64,000 nucleotides of DNA from Rhizobium herbae (GCF_017873135.1 NZ_JAGGJV010000006.1:248001-312000), one strand, 5' to 3'; counted from the stretch's first letter, positions 17,327 to 26,608 are shown. Notes: generated from the letters alone by a model not told the origin. Numbers and translations: made by a program.

Positions 17327-18673
17327 ATGACCATTCTGCCAACATTGAAATGCTTGACGGTTGCCGCCGCCATTCTGGCCTCGACCACGGTTCTGGCCTT
17401 CGCCAAGGACATCACCATCAGCGTCTGGGCCGGCGGAACAGGCCCGAACGACACCTACCGCCTCGATGCCATCGAGATCGCTGCCCAGCAGCTGGAACGT
17501 GAAGCCGCCATCCGCGGCGAGGACCTGAAGATCAAAGTCGAAAAGACGCCTTACGCCGACTGGGAAAGCTTCAAGCAGGCCTTGACCCTGGCAGCCGAAG
17601 CCAAGAAGGCTCCGAATATCGTCGCCACCGGGCATGAGGATATCGGTCCCTGGTCGCAGGCCGGGCTTATCGTGCCGATCGAAGACTATGTCGATCTGGA
17701 TTCCTGGCCGCTCAACGGCATCTATGAAAACCTGATGGAGATCGCTTCCTTCAATGGCGTCGTCTACGGTATCCCGCAGGACGCGGAATCCCGGCCGATG
17801 TTCTTCTGGAAGCCGTACATGAAGGCGATTGGCTACAGCGACGCCGATCTCGATGCCTTGCCGCAGAAGGTTCAGGACGGCGGCTACACCATGGCGAACG
17901 TCTTGGAAGACGCCAAGAAGATGCAGGACAAGGGGCTGGTTCAGCCCGGTTACGGCTTTTATCCGCGTAACAGCAACGGCCCGGACTACTGGCAGTTCTA
18001 CACCAGCTTCGGCGGTACGATGGAAGAAGACGGCAAGCTCGTCTTCGACAAGGCCGCGATGACGCGGACCTACCAGTTCTTCGCCGACGCGGTGAAGGAT
18101 GGCGTCACCAAGAAGAACCATATCGGCATGCCCGGCGACCAGTGGTGGAAGGAAGTCGCCACCGGCAAGGCAGGCATCTGGCACGGCGGCACATGGCACT
18201 ATGCCCGTCTCGTCAAGCAGGAAGGCCTGACGAATTTCTTCGACAATGTCGTCTTCACGCTGATCCCCGCCGGCGAAGGCGGCAAGGCCAATACGCTGAC
18301 GCATCCGCTCGTCTATCTCCTCACCTCCGGTCATGAGAAGGAAGAGACAGAGATTGCCGCCCAGCTGATCAAGATCGCCTCCGAGCCGCGCATCAACGTT
18401 CTTCATGCGATGAAATCGGCGCATCTCGGCATCGCGAAGGCCGAAAGCGAAATCGACCTCTACTCGTCCGATCGCTGGGCGCGCGAGGCGACGGAACGCC
18501 TTTTGCCCTATGCCAACGCGATGCCGAACAATGCCGATTTCGGCACCTATTGGAACATCATGTGGAAGGGTCTCGAAGCATCCTGGACCGGTGCGAAGAC
18601 CGTCGATGCGTCGATCGGTGACGTTGAAACCGAGTTGAAAAGCACGCTCGGCGACAAGATCGTCATTCGCTGA
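17327..18673 (+). CDS. Periplasmic solute-binding protein of a sugar/glycerophosphodiester-type ABC importer
   Basis: 448 residues from ATG 17327, preceded by GGGAG at 9 bases. A Sec signal peptide ends near VLAFAKD. The mature part is a family-1 solute-binding protein (ITISVWAGGTGPND, YADWESFKQALTLAAEAKKAPNIVATGHEDIGPW, GKAGIWHGGTWHYARL). It is the first gene of an operon with two permeases, an ATPase, a glycerophosphodiesterase, a LacI regulator and an inositol-phosphatase-family gene. That context suggests a glycerophosphodiester such as glycerophosphoinositol as ligand; a plain sugar or inositol is the alternative. Confidence 0.88.
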   Translation: MTILPTLKCLTVAAAILASTTVLAFAKDITISVWAGGTGPNDTYRLDAIEIAAQQLEREAAIRGEDLKIKVEKTPYADWESFKQALTLAAEAKKAPNIVATGHEDIGPWSQAGLIVPIEDYVDLDSWPLNGIYENLMEIASFNGVVYGIPQDAESRPMFFWKPYMKAIGYSDADLDALPQKVQDGGYTMANVLEDAKKMQDKGLVQPGYGFYPRNSNGPDYWQFYTSFGGTMEEDGKLVFDKAAMTRTYQFFADAVKDGVTKKNHIGMPGDQWWKEVATGKAGIWHGGTWHYARLVKQEGLTNFFDNVVFTLIPAGEGGKANTLTHPLVYLLTSGHEKEETEIAAQLIKIASEPRINVLHAMKSAHLGIAKAESEIDLYSSDRWAREATERLLPYANAMPNNADFGTYWNIMWKGLEASWTGAKTVDASIGDVETELKSTLGDKIVIR

Positions 18674-18699
18674 CACCTGCCGCTGACATCGGCGCAAAA

Positions 18700-18723
18700 T
18701 TCCGGGCGGTCCGCCGCCCGGAA
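18700..18723 (+). promoter_or_regulatory. Stem-loop between binding-protein and permease genes
   Basis: TTCCGGGCGG (18700-18709), loop TCCG, CCGCCCGGAA (18714-18723): a perfect 10-bp stem with a 4-base loop, 26 bases after the binding-protein stop and 18 bases before the permease start. There is no T-run. It occupies the same relative position as the stem-loops at 7704 and 37626. Confidence 0.65.
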
Positions 18724-18741
18724 AAGCCGGGGAGATCTTCG

Positions 18742-20043
18742 ATGAAATCATCCAGAATGCTTGGACTGATCATGATCGCGCCGGCGGCGATCATGATCCT
18801 TCTGTTCTTTCTGATGCCGGTCGTCCTGACCGGCGTCTTCTCGATGACGAACATGACGACCGCAACGGGTATTTCCGGCGGCGCATACCAGATTGCGCCG
18901 CATTCGCTGAACGACCTGAAATCGACCATGCCCGACATTGCCGAGCAGATGTCGCAGCCGCGCTACACGATCGACGAGACAGGCCTGAAGGCTGTCGAAG
19001 GGCTCGGTCTCGACGCGGGCATCGCCACGGAATTGCGCGCAAAGCACATGGGCGAGGTCTTCAAGACCCGCCGTGAGGCTGAGCGCATGATCAAGGGGCT
19101 GGATCAGGGGCCTTCGACCACGCAGGTCAAGCAGATTTCGGAGCAGTTCAACCGTTCCGTCGTTAATTCCCGTTTCTCCAGCAGGCAAGAACTCTTCACG
19201 GCCCTGGACACGCTCGGCTTCAAGCTGACGGATGCGCAGAAGGACAGCATCGCCGAGGCGACCTATACCGGCTGGAACTGGACGACGGAGAATTTCTCGC
19301 GCATCGTCTCCTCGCCGGATATGGCTCGCGTTCTGTTCAACACGCTGCTCTATGTCGCGCTGGTGCTTGTTCTCTTCAACACGACCTATGCGATGCTTCT
19401 GGCGATCTGGACGCATTACATGCCGGCCGCGCCGGCGACGATCTTCCGCTCGATCTGGCTTTTGCCGCGCATCACCCCCGTCGTCATTTATGTGCTGATG
19501 TGGAAGTGGCTGGCCTGGGATACGGGCTTCATCTCGGTGCTAATGGGAAAATTCGGATACCCACCAAAGAATTACCTGCTCGACAATGCCTATAATGCCT
19601 GGCTGTTCGTCATACTGATCAACGGTTTCATCGGCGCCTCGATGGGCATGCTGGTGTTTTCCTCGGCGCTGAAAGCGATCCCGAAGAGCCAGTTCTTCGC
19701 CAGCGAAGTCGACGGCGCCAGCCGCTGGCAGCAGATCCGCTACATCATCCTGCCGCAGATGCGCTGGCCGATCCTCTTCGTCACCTGCTACCAGACGCTT
19801 TCGCTGCTCGCCTCGTTCAACGAAATCCTTTTGTCGACGCGCGGCGGTCCGGGCAAGGCGACGGAAGTCTGGTCGCTGGCTGCCTACCACACCGCGCTCA
19901 ACAACTATGCCGGCAACCTGGAATACGGTCTCGGCGCCGCCATGGCGCTGGTTCTGGTCGTCATCGGCATCGTTCTTTCGCTCTTCTATCTGCGCATCTT
20001 CAACTACGGCACGCTGGTTTCCCGGCCGCTGATCGAGGACTGA
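18742..20043 (+). CDS. ABC importer permease with large periplasmic insert (MalF/UgpA class)
   Basis: 433 residues, longer than the usual about 290-320. After the first membrane helix (residues about 7-32) there is an extra hydrophilic region of roughly 130 residues before the second helix near residue 190. The rest is a standard permease core with the coupling motif ASEVDGASRWQQIRYIILPQ. A long periplasmic domain after TM1 recalls the P2 loop of MalF, which contacts the binding protein, although the placement differs. It pairs with the permease two bases downstream. Confidence 0.88.
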   Translation: MKSSRMLGLIMIAPAAIMILLFFLMPVVLTGVFSMTNMTTATGISGGAYQIAPHSLNDLKSTMPDIAEQMSQPRYTIDETGLKAVEGLGLDAGIATELRAKHMGEVFKTRREAERMIKGLDQGPSTTQVKQISEQFNRSVVNSRFSSRQELFTALDTLGFKLTDAQKDSIAEATYTGWNWTTENFSRIVSSPDMARVLFNTLLYVALVLVLFNTTYAMLLAIWTHYMPAAPATIFRSIWLLPRITPVVIYVLMWKWLAWDTGFISVLMGKFGYPPKNYLLDNAYNAWLFVILINGFIGASMGMLVFSSALKAIPKSQFFASEVDGASRWQQIRYIILPQMRWPILFVTCYQTLSLLASFNEILLSTRGGPGKATEVWSLAAYHTALNNYAGNLEYGLGAAMALVLVVIGIVLSLFYLRIFNYGTLVSRPLIED

Positions 20044-20045
20044 CC

Positions 20046-20888
20046 ATGGCGGAGAAATCGCAAGTCTCGGCAAACTACAGCACCTGGCCGGTTATCCTGG
20101 CACTGTCGATCGTCAGTGCGCCGCTTGTGCTGATGTATGCCTATCTCTTCCTCGACACGATCACCGACACGGCGGTGGGATCGCTCATTCCGGACAGTTT
20201 TACGCTGCGGCACTGGCGCTTTCTCTGGGAAACGCTGCCGGGCAAGCCGAATATCTGGCTCGTCACCCTCAATACGCTGATCTTCACGACGAGCGTGACC
20301 GCCGTCATCGTGCTCGTCTCGTCCATGGCCGGCTACGTGCTGTCGCGGCTCAACGTGCCGGCGCGCGGCTTCTTTTTGGCCGGCGTCATGGTGCTCCATG
20401 CGTTTCCCTCGGTGACGCTGATCATCGCCATCTTCATCGTGCTGCAGATGATCGGTCTCTACAATTCGCTGATCGGCGTCATCCTGGTGAAGGCCGCCAT
20501 CGACCTGCCGCTCGGCATCTGGCTGATGAAGGGTTTCTACGACACGGTGCCGTGGGAAATCGAAATGGCCGGGGTCGTCGATGGCGCGTCGCGCTTCCGG
20601 GTCTGGCGCAGTCTGGTGCTGCCGCAGGTCCGGCCCGGGATCATGGCGCTGGGGCTGTTTTCCTTCCTGTCCGGCTGGAGCGAATTCATCCTGCCGCAGG
20701 TGCTGGCCCCCGGCGGTAAGGTGCAGGTGCTGTCGGTCTATTTGTCGAGTTTGATCGCCGACGACAACAATTTCGATTTCGGCACCTTCAAGGCCGTCGG
20801 CGTCTTCTACATCGTTCCGGTGCTGATCGTTTACGCACTGTTCCACAAATACCTGATGAACATTTACGGCGGCGGGAGCAAAGGCTGA
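20046..20888 (+). CDS. ABC importer permease (MalG/UgpE class)
   Basis: 280 residues with about six membrane helices and the coupling loop AGVVDGASRFRVWRSLVLPQ typical of MalG-type permeases. It starts two bases after the upstream permease, and its stop (TGA 20886-20888) overlaps the ATPase ATG. The spacing indicates tight co-translation. Together with the insert-bearing permease it forms the translocation pore. Confidence 0.9.
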   Translation: MAEKSQVSANYSTWPVILALSIVSAPLVLMYAYLFLDTITDTAVGSLIPDSFTLRHWRFLWETLPGKPNIWLVTLNTLIFTTSVTAVIVLVSSMAGYVLSRLNVPARGFFLAGVMVLHAFPSVTLIIAIFIVLQMIGLYNSLIGVILVKAAIDLPLGIWLMKGFYDTVPWEIEMAGVVDGASRFRVWRSLVLPQVRPGIMALGLFSFLSGWSEFILPQVLAPGGKVQVLSVYLSSLIADDNNFDFGTFKAVGVFYIVPVLIVYALFHKYLMNIYGGGSKG

Positions 20889-21943
20889 TGCGCGTCCTTC
20901 TCGACAATTTTTCCAAGAGTTTCGGCACCACCAAGGTCATCGAGAACATGACGCTCGAGGTCGGCCATGGCGAGATGCTGGCGCTTCTCGGCCCTTCCGG
21001 CTGCGGCAAGTCGACGACGCTGTTTGCCATCTGCGGCATTCACCGGCCGACCGGCGGCCGCATCCTGTTCGGCGACCGCGACGTCACGGATCTGCCGAGC
21101 CAGGCGCGCAACATCGGTGTCGTCTTCCAGTCCTATGCGCTCTATCCGCATATGACGGTCGCCGAAAACATCGGCTTTCCGCTGAAGGTGAAGGGAATGC
21201 CCGGCGAAGACATCCGCAAGGAGGTCGATCGCATTTCCGGGCTCGTCCATATCGGCAATCTCCTCGGCCGGCGGCCGGCCGAGCTTTCCGGCGGCCAGCA
21301 GCAGCGCGTGGCGCTGGCGCGCGCCCTGGTGCGAAAGCCGGACGTTCTGCTCCTTGATGAGCCGCTCGCCAATCTCGACGCCAAGCTGCGTCTCGAAATG
21401 CGCTCGGAAATCCGGCGCATCCAGCGCGAAACCGGCATCACCGCGATCCTGGTAACGCATGACCAGGTCGAGGCGATGAGCATGTGCGACCGCATCGCCA
21501 TCATGAAGGAGGGCGAGATCGTCCAGATCGCCACACCGGCCGAAATGTACAACGATCCGCGCACCGCATTCGTCGCCGGCTTCCTCGGCAATCCGCCGAT
21601 CACCTTCCTGCGCGGTGTCATGGCCAACGGCGCCTTTGCGATACCCGACAGCGAAATCCGTGTTCCCTTGCCGGTCTCCATCGCAGCATCGGAAGGTACA
21701 AAGTTGATGCTCGGCGTGCGGCCCGAACATTTCACGCCGGCTGGCGACATTGCCGTTTCCGGCAAGGTGACCTTCGCCGAAACCCAAGGGCGCGAAAATC
21801 TCTACGATGTCTCGCTCGATGGCGGTCCGTTGCTGCGATCGATCCAGCCGGTTCGCCATGATGTCAACATCGGCGATGCGGTTACCTGGGCGATCGACAG
21901 CAAAGGCGTTCTGGTGTTTGCCGATGACGGACGGAGGCTCTGA
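20888..21943 (+). CDS. ABC importer ATP-binding protein (UgpC/MalK class)
   Basis: 351 residues. Walker A GPSGCGKSTT, Q-loop VFQSYALYPHMTV, signature LSGGQQQRVALARAL, Walker B VLLLDEPLANLDAKLR, H-loop VTHDQVEAMS, and a C-terminal MalK-type regulatory/TOBE part including LGVRPEHF. Such ATPases energise sugar and glycerol-phosphate importers. Its stop overlaps the start of the phosphodiesterase gene, tying import to hydrolysis. Confidence 0.92.
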   Translation: MRVLLDNFSKSFGTTKVIENMTLEVGHGEMLALLGPSGCGKSTTLFAICGIHRPTGGRILFGDRDVTDLPSQARNIGVVFQSYALYPHMTVAENIGFPLKVKGMPGEDIRKEVDRISGLVHIGNLLGRRPAELSGGQQQRVALARALVRKPDVLLLDEPLANLDAKLRLEMRSEIRRIQRETGITAILVTHDQVEAMSMCDRIAIMKEGEIVQIATPAEMYNDPRTAFVAGFLGNPPITFLRGVMANGAFAIPDSEIRVPLPVSIAASEGTKLMLGVRPEHFTPAGDIAVSGKVTFAETQGRENLYDVSLDGGPLLRSIQPVRHDVNIGDAVTWAIDSKGVLVFADDGRRL

Positions 21944-22713
21944 TGTCCCGCGATTTTTCCGCATTCTTCGAGCGCTACGGCTGGCCTGCCGGCAAAGGAA
22001 AGCTTCCATTCTGCATCGGCCATCGCGGCGCGAGCGGCCATGCGCGCGAAAATACACTTGAGGCATTTCTGCTGGCATCGGATCTCGGTGCCGAGATGTG
22101 GGAACTGGATACGCAGCTGACGAAGGATGGCATTGTCGTCGTATCGCATGACGACCACCTTGCGCGCGTCTTCGGCGTCGATCGCCATATCTCGCAGATG
22201 ACAGCCGCCGAGCTTGGAGAGTTGGAGGGCGTCAACGTCCCGACTTTCGAGGCGGTGGCTGCGCTCGCCCGCAAACTCGAAACGGGCCTTTACATCGAAC
22301 TCAAGGCTTCCGGCACAGGTATCTTCTGCTGGCAGCATCTGCGGCAGATGGGCCAGCGCTTCGCCTGCCTCGGCTCGTTTGACACAGCGCAGGTGCGCCA
22401 ATTGCGTGATGCGGGTTGCGACTTCCCGCTTTCGGTTCTGGTGCGCATTGGCCACGATCCGCACGCGCTCGGCGCCGAGGCCGGCGCCGATATCCTGCAT
22501 CTTTGCTGGGAAAGGGCAGGGGAGCGGCCACAGGATCTGGTAACAACGGACTTGATGCGGAAAGCCTTTGACGAAGGCAGGGAGATTGTCCTCTGGCACG
22601 AGGAGCGACCGGCCATTCTCCGGGATATCGTGCAGCTTCCCGTGCTCGGCATCTGCACGGATTTACCAGATCTGATGCGTCCCCCGAAGGATGAGGAACT
22701 GAGACTTGGCTGA
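21943..22713 (+). CDS. Glycerophosphodiester phosphodiesterase (UgpQ-like)
   Basis: 256 residues, no signal peptide, so cytosolic. The complete GDPD catalytic set is visible: H27-R28-G29, E36-N37-T38, E54-x-D56 and H69-D70. These enzymes hydrolyse glycerophosphodiesters to an alcohol and glycerol phosphate, or in some cases to inositol 1-phosphate and glycerol. The gene overlaps both the ATPase gene and the LacI gene. It should act on what the importer brings in. Confidence 0.9.
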   Translation: MSRDFSAFFERYGWPAGKGKLPFCIGHRGASGHARENTLEAFLLASDLGAEMWELDTQLTKDGIVVVSHDDHLARVFGVDRHISQMTAAELGELEGVNVPTFEAVAALARKLETGLYIELKASGTGIFCWQHLRQMGQRFACLGSFDTAQVRQLRDAGCDFPLSVLVRIGHDPHALGAEAGADILHLCWERAGERPQDLVTTDLMRKAFDEGREIVLWHEERPAILRDIVQLPVLGICTDLPDLMRPPKDEELRLG

Positions 22714-23710
22714 CAAGGACAATGGACCGCGCAAGGTGACGTCGTTCGACGTGGCGCGCGTGGCGGGTGTCTCGCGCGCGGCCGTTTCGCGTGCCTTCAC
22801 GCCGGATGCGAGCGTATCGCCAAAAACCCGGGAAAAGGTCTATCAGGCAGCCAAGGAGCTCGGCTACCGGGTGAACTATCTTGCGCGCAGCCTCACCAAC
22901 AAGCGTTCCGATCTCGTCGGCCTTGTCGCTGCCGGCCTCGACAATCCGTTCCGCACGATGCAGATCGAGCATCTGGCAAGGGCGCTGCTGGCGCGCAATT
23001 TCCGCCCGATCCTGCTGCCGACCTCGAAGGAGGCCGACACATCCGCCGTTATCGGCCAGCTGCTGCATTATGCGGTTTCCGGGGTCATCGTCACATCAGA
23101 CGCGCCGCCGACGGAGATTTGCGAGCAATGTGCGGCCGAAGGCGTGCCGATCGTGCTGATCAACAAGGGCGAGGACATTCCCTTCGTCGACAGGATCGTT
23201 TCGGACGACCGCGCGGCGGGGCATCTTGCCGCCGATCACCTTTTTGAAAGCGGCGTGCGCGCGCCGGCCGTCATGGCCGCACCGGTGGTGTCCTACACGG
23301 CGCGTCGCCGCAGCGAGGCTTTTCTCAGCCGCTGCAGGCAACTCGGATTGGAAGCGCGGCTGATCGCACTGCAGATCAACGATTATCAGAACGGCTATAG
23401 TGCTGCCGGCGATCTCGAGACGCTGGGCGTCGACGGCGTCTTCTGCGCCAACGACTACATGGCTTGCGGCGTTGTCGACCGTCTGATGCGCGATCTCGGC
23501 CGTCAGGATACGCCGCCGATCCGGATCGTCGGCCATGACGACATTCCGCAGGCGAGCTGGGCCGCCTACGCGCTGACGACCATCCGCCAGCCTTGCGATC
23601 TCCAGGCCGATCAGACCATCGACCTGCTGATAAGCCGGATGGCCGAGCCCGATATGACCGCGCGCGTCGAGTTCACGCCGGTGTCGCTGATCAAGAGAAG
23701 GACTGCATGA
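22706..23710 (+). CDS. LacI-family regulator inside the glycerophosphodiester operon
   Basis: 334 residues from TTG 22706, overlapping the phosphodiesterase by 8 bases with an AGGA site upstream. The N-terminal HTH is TSFDVARVAGVSRAAVSRAF followed by the typical hinge YRVNYLARSL, and the effector domain ends with VGHDDIPQASWAAYALTTIRQP. It lies inside the operon it probably controls, giving autoregulation. The likely inducer is the imported ester or its hydrolysis product. Confidence 0.9.
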   Translation: MADKDNGPRKVTSFDVARVAGVSRAAVSRAFTPDASVSPKTREKVYQAAKELGYRVNYLARSLTNKRSDLVGLVAAGLDNPFRTMQIEHLARALLARNFRPILLPTSKEADTSAVIGQLLHYAVSGVIVTSDAPPTEICEQCAAEGVPIVLINKGEDIPFVDRIVSDDRAAGHLAADHLFESGVRAPAVMAAPVVSYTARRRSEAFLSRCRQLGLEARLIALQINDYQNGYSAAGDLETLGVDGVFCANDYMACGVVDRLMRDLGRQDTPPIRIVGHDDIPQASWAAYALTTIRQPCDLQADQTIDLLISRMAEPDMTARVEFTPVSLIKRRTA

Positions 23711-24534
23711 TGCCTGCCATATTCGATCCCTCGGCCATCCAAGCTCGCGCCGAGGCGGCGATCCGCGTTGCGCGGCAGGTGGGACGCGACGCCGCCCGTT
23801 TCCGGCAGGAGGCGAAGGCCGGCACCTTGCATGTCGAAAACAAGGGGCTGCAGGATTTCGTGACGGTTGCCGACAGGCAGGCGGAAAAGGCAATCCGCGA
23901 CGGCCTGCTGGCGCAGTTTCCCGAGGATACGTTCATGGGCGAAGAAAGCGGCGGACAATCCGGAACGGCTGGAACCTGGGTTGTCGATCCGATCGACGGC
24001 ACGACGAACTATATTCGCGGCTTCCGCCATTGGGGCGTTTCGATAGCCTTCTTGAACGAGGACCATATCGAGATCGGCGTGATCTACGATGCGGCGCAGG
24101 ACAGGGTCTTCCATGCCATTCGTGGCGGTGGTGCCTTCAAGGACGGCGAGGAGATTCATGCGGCCGTAACCACCGATCCGTCCCAAGGCATGATCATTCT
24201 CGGCCATTCCCGCCGCACCAGCTTCGACGACTATCAGGCAATTTCCAAACGGCTGTATGAGCGCGGAATGGATTATCGCCGCATGGGTGCCGCAGCGATC
24301 GGCCTGATCCGTGTGGCCGAGGGCGTGGCCGATCTCTATTACGAACGGCATCTCAATGCCTGGGATATGCTTGCCGGCGTGCTGATTGCGCAGGAGGCCG
24401 GGGCGAAAGTGGGCATGCCTGGCCTTCGCGATCTCCTCGACGACGGCGGCCCGGTGATCGCCTATTCGGCCGGGATGGAAAGCGAGTTCGCCTTCCTTCT
24501 CAACCTGGAAGGATTGGTTGCTTCCAGCCGCTAG
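23707..24534 (+). CDS. Inositol-monophosphatase-family phosphatase
   Basis: 275 residues; ATG 23707 overlaps the LacI stop, and ATG 23710 is the next codon. The metal-binding motifs of the Li+-sensitive phosphatase family are present: GEESGG (metal-binding Glu), DPIDGTTNYIRG, and the C-terminal WDMLAGVLIAQEAGA. Members act on inositol 1-phosphate, PAP, fructose bisphosphate or histidinol phosphate. Placed after an importer and a phosphodiesterase, dephosphorylation of inositol 1-phosphate released from glycerophosphoinositol is attractive. That choice is inference. Confidence 0.88.
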   Translation: MMPAIFDPSAIQARAEAAIRVARQVGRDAARFRQEAKAGTLHVENKGLQDFVTVADRQAEKAIRDGLLAQFPEDTFMGEESGGQSGTAGTWVVDPIDGTTNYIRGFRHWGVSIAFLNEDHIEIGVIYDAAQDRVFHAIRGGGAFKDGEEIHAAVTTDPSQGMIILGHSRRTSFDDYQAISKRLYERGMDYRRMGAAAIGLIRVAEGVADLYYERHLNAWDMLAGVLIAQEAGAKVGMPGLRDLLDDGGPVIAYSAGMESEFAFLLNLEGLVASSR

Positions 24535-25391
24535 CCGGCCATGCGGTTCGACCAGGCACGCGCTGTCGCTGTTGCCTCGTCGGTGGTGATCTGGTCGGGT
24601 TTCAGCGCCATCAATGCCGAAAAATCATGCCACTCCGCATCGCTGAAACCACCTGCCGGGTTCTTCAGCGTGAAGGTCCATGCATCGACACGCTTGCCTT
24701 CGCTCCGGCAGAGGGAAACCATGTCGAGACCGTCGCGTGCCGCCTGTAAAAGCAGCGACCATTGCAGATAGACGGTGTCCGGCTCCGTCGGGCCGCTGAT
24801 GACGGCAAGCAGGCTCTTCTCCACCGCTTTCAAGCCGCCCTGCCGGTAGATATCAATGAGCGTATCGGTCGGATCGATGCCGCGCAGCAGGTGTGGCAGC
24901 TTTTCCTTGACCGCGACGATGAGATCGAGACAGTGACCACTGACGATCACCGAAGCGTTCATGCTCTGAAAATGCGCCGCCAGATGTGCGATCCCTTTCT
25001 CGCCGATCGTCTCGTAATCGTCCTTCATGTCGAATTGCAGTAGCGCATCGGGATGCGCCGATTGCAGCATGGCGGCAAGGTCTTCGCTGAAGGTCAGCGC
25101 CCTGTCGCCGTCGCGCATGCGGGCGTCACGCAGATCGTCGGGGCTTTTTTCGGTTATCCGGCCGCGTCCCGTCGTTTCGCCGTCAAGCGCTTCGTCATGC
25201 AATACGACGAAGCCACCATCGGCGCGCACCCGCAGGTCGAGTTCCATCGATGCACCAAGCGAAAAACCCGCCCGCATGACGTCCAGGGAAAACAGCGGGT
25301 CGGTGAGTTGCCGGCGAAGCCGGTGCCATTTCAGCCGGACGGGATGATCTAGGTATTCAATCTGTAGGTCCGACACAGTGGATATACTCAC
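24531..25391 (-). CDS. GDPD-like protein with altered catalytic motifs
   Basis: 286 residues starting with GTG 25391 (weak ribosome site; another GTG lies five codons on). The fold is GDPD: E50-x-D52 (SMELDLRV) and H65-D66 (FVVLHDE) are kept. The usual HRG is HRL (H23-R24-L25) and the usual ENT is replaced by a DPL sequence. There is no signal peptide. It is convergent with the phosphatase gene, overlapping by 4 bases. It may be a second phosphodiesterase with changed specificity, or a non-catalytic member. Convergent placement suggests independent regulation. Confidence 0.75.
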   Translation of the reverse strand: MSISTVSDLQIEYLDHPVRLKWHRLRRQLTDPLFSLDVMRAGFSLGASMELDLRVRADGGFVVLHDEALDGETTGRGRITEKSPDDLRDARMRDGDRALTFSEDLAAMLQSAHPDALLQFDMKDDYETIGEKGIAHLAAHFQSMNASVIVSGHCLDLIVAVKEKLPHLLRGIDPTDTLIDIYRQGGLKAVEKSLLAVISGPTEPDTVYLQWSLLLQAARDGLDMVSLCRSEGKRVDAWTFTLKNPAGGFSDAEWHDFSALMALKPDQITTDEATATARAWSNRMAG

Positions 25392-25432
25392 TTCGATTAT
25401 TTCTCTTCAGAAGCCCACATGCTCTCCCACAT

Positions 25433-25651
25433 CTATTCGGTCATCAAACCATCGAAGACTTCGAGCATTGCGTCTGCAATGGCCTTGCCCAGAGCGGTTC
25501 CATTTTCCTGGAGGGCCGCCTCGTCCATATCGCGTGCCGCCAGCGCAAGTGCGGCTCCCTCGGCCATGACGATTTCCTGCGCCCGCTGGATTGCCCAAAG
25601 AGCAAAATCGCTGCGACCATTGATTTCCACGGTATCCATTTGTCTATCCAT
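25433..25651 (-). CDS. Small hypothetical protein
   Basis: 72 residues if started at ATG 25651. The sequence is acidic and helical (DFALWAIQRAQEIVMAEG, then ALALAARDMDEAALQENG) and I do not recognise a family. The frame is open further upstream, but that part is proline/glycine-rich and less protein-like. The ribosome site is weak at either ATG (25651 or 25638). Coding status is moderately supported by composition only. Confidence 0.4.
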   Translation of the reverse strand: MDRQMDTVEINGRSDFALWAIQRAQEIVMAEGAALALAARDMDEAALQENGTALGKAIADAMLEVFDGLMTE

Positions 25652-25830
25652 TGCTGCATCGTTTGTTGCGGGCTGGGCGCCGCATCTCTTTCCAGTCCAA
25701 CCGGTATCTCCAATAGCAGGGGAAGGCTGTCTTACAAAGGGCGGCGTGGTGGGCATGCCGCTCCTCCCGCCGAGCGGAAAACACGCTTGTAATCTTCCAG
25801 GCATGTTCGAGAGTCACGAGAAAGGCATTC

Positions 25831-26127
25831 ATGGAGATGGCTATGATGGATGATCACAAGGCGGTGCTGGTTCGCATAACAGGAAGGGTGCAAGGCGTGG
25901 GTTTCCGCGTCTGGACGCGCCAGCAGGCGCAACGTCTCGGCCTGACAGGCTGGGTTCGCAACGAAGACGATGGATCGGTGAGGGCCTTGATCGCCGGGCC
26001 GGATTCGGCAGTCTCATCCATGCTGAAACAGTTTGGGAACGGACCTCCCGGCGCGTCGGTTTCGAGCGTCGATATGGAAACAGCCTCTCCTGACTTGGTA
26101 CCATCAGGGTTCCGCATCACGAAATAG
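25831..26127 (+). CDS. acyP: Acylphosphatase
   Basis: 98 residues from ATG 25831; ATGs at 25837, 25843 and 25846 are alternatives, and GGAG at 25833-25836 would suit 25843. The catalytic signature [11 protein letters not shown] contains the phosphate loop and catalytic Arg, and [11 protein letters not shown] supplies the conserved Asn. It hydrolyses acyl phosphates in the cytosol. It stands alone between unrelated genes. It gives a useful internal comparison with the degenerate acylphosphatase-like protein at 39345. Confidence 0.9.
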   Translation: MEMAMMDDHKAVLVRITGRVQGVGFRVWTRQQAQRLGLTGWVRNEDDGSVRALIAGPDSAVSSMLKQFGNGPPGASVSSVDMETASPDLVPSGFRITK

Positions 26128-26356
26128 CGATTGGAACAAGGCGTGGTCGGATCGTGGATCTGAGAGATCGTGTTCCTACATATTGTTTTGATGGAAATTT
26201 TCGAGCTCGCGCCCCGCGTACCGAGCATGTGCAACATTATCGCTTGTCCATGACGCAATGCAGCAATAAAAGGGTGATCGACATTTTGCCGTCAGACATC
26301 AAAAACGGGGAACCATAAAGCGCGTACGTCATATCCATGAACAATAGGAGACTTCT

Positions 26357-26608
26357 ATGTCCATTGCACTCAACACCATCGACGGCCTCGGCCTCGGCGC
26401 AATTTCCGGCACAACCGTAGCATCCCTGGTCAAGGCCTATCGGGAATCTGCCGGTTACAGCATTGAGGATCTTGCGGTGACATGCGGACTGGCGAATTCC
26501 GAGATTTCGGCGATCGAGGACGGCAATGATGCTGATCCGGCGAAGCTAAGGAGGATTGCTACGGCACTCCAGGTTCCCGTAACGGCCTTGCTGACCACTG
26601 ATTCCTAA
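26357..26608 (+). CDS. Small XRE-type helix-turn-helix protein
   Basis: 83 residues from ATG 26357 with AGGAG 6 bases upstream. Residues about 20-75 form a lambda-repressor-like HTH: VASLVKAYRESAGYSIEDLA, VTCGLANSEISAIEDG, LRRIATALQVPVTALL. No sensor domain is present. The neighbours give no target. The 229 bases upstream hold no gene; the 207 bases downstream, up to the cytochrome gene, also hold nothing I can identify. Confidence 0.8.
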   Translation: MSIALNTIDGLGLGAISGTTVASLVKAYRESAGYSIEDLAVTCGLANSEISAIEDGNDADPAKLRRIATALQVPVTALLTTDS

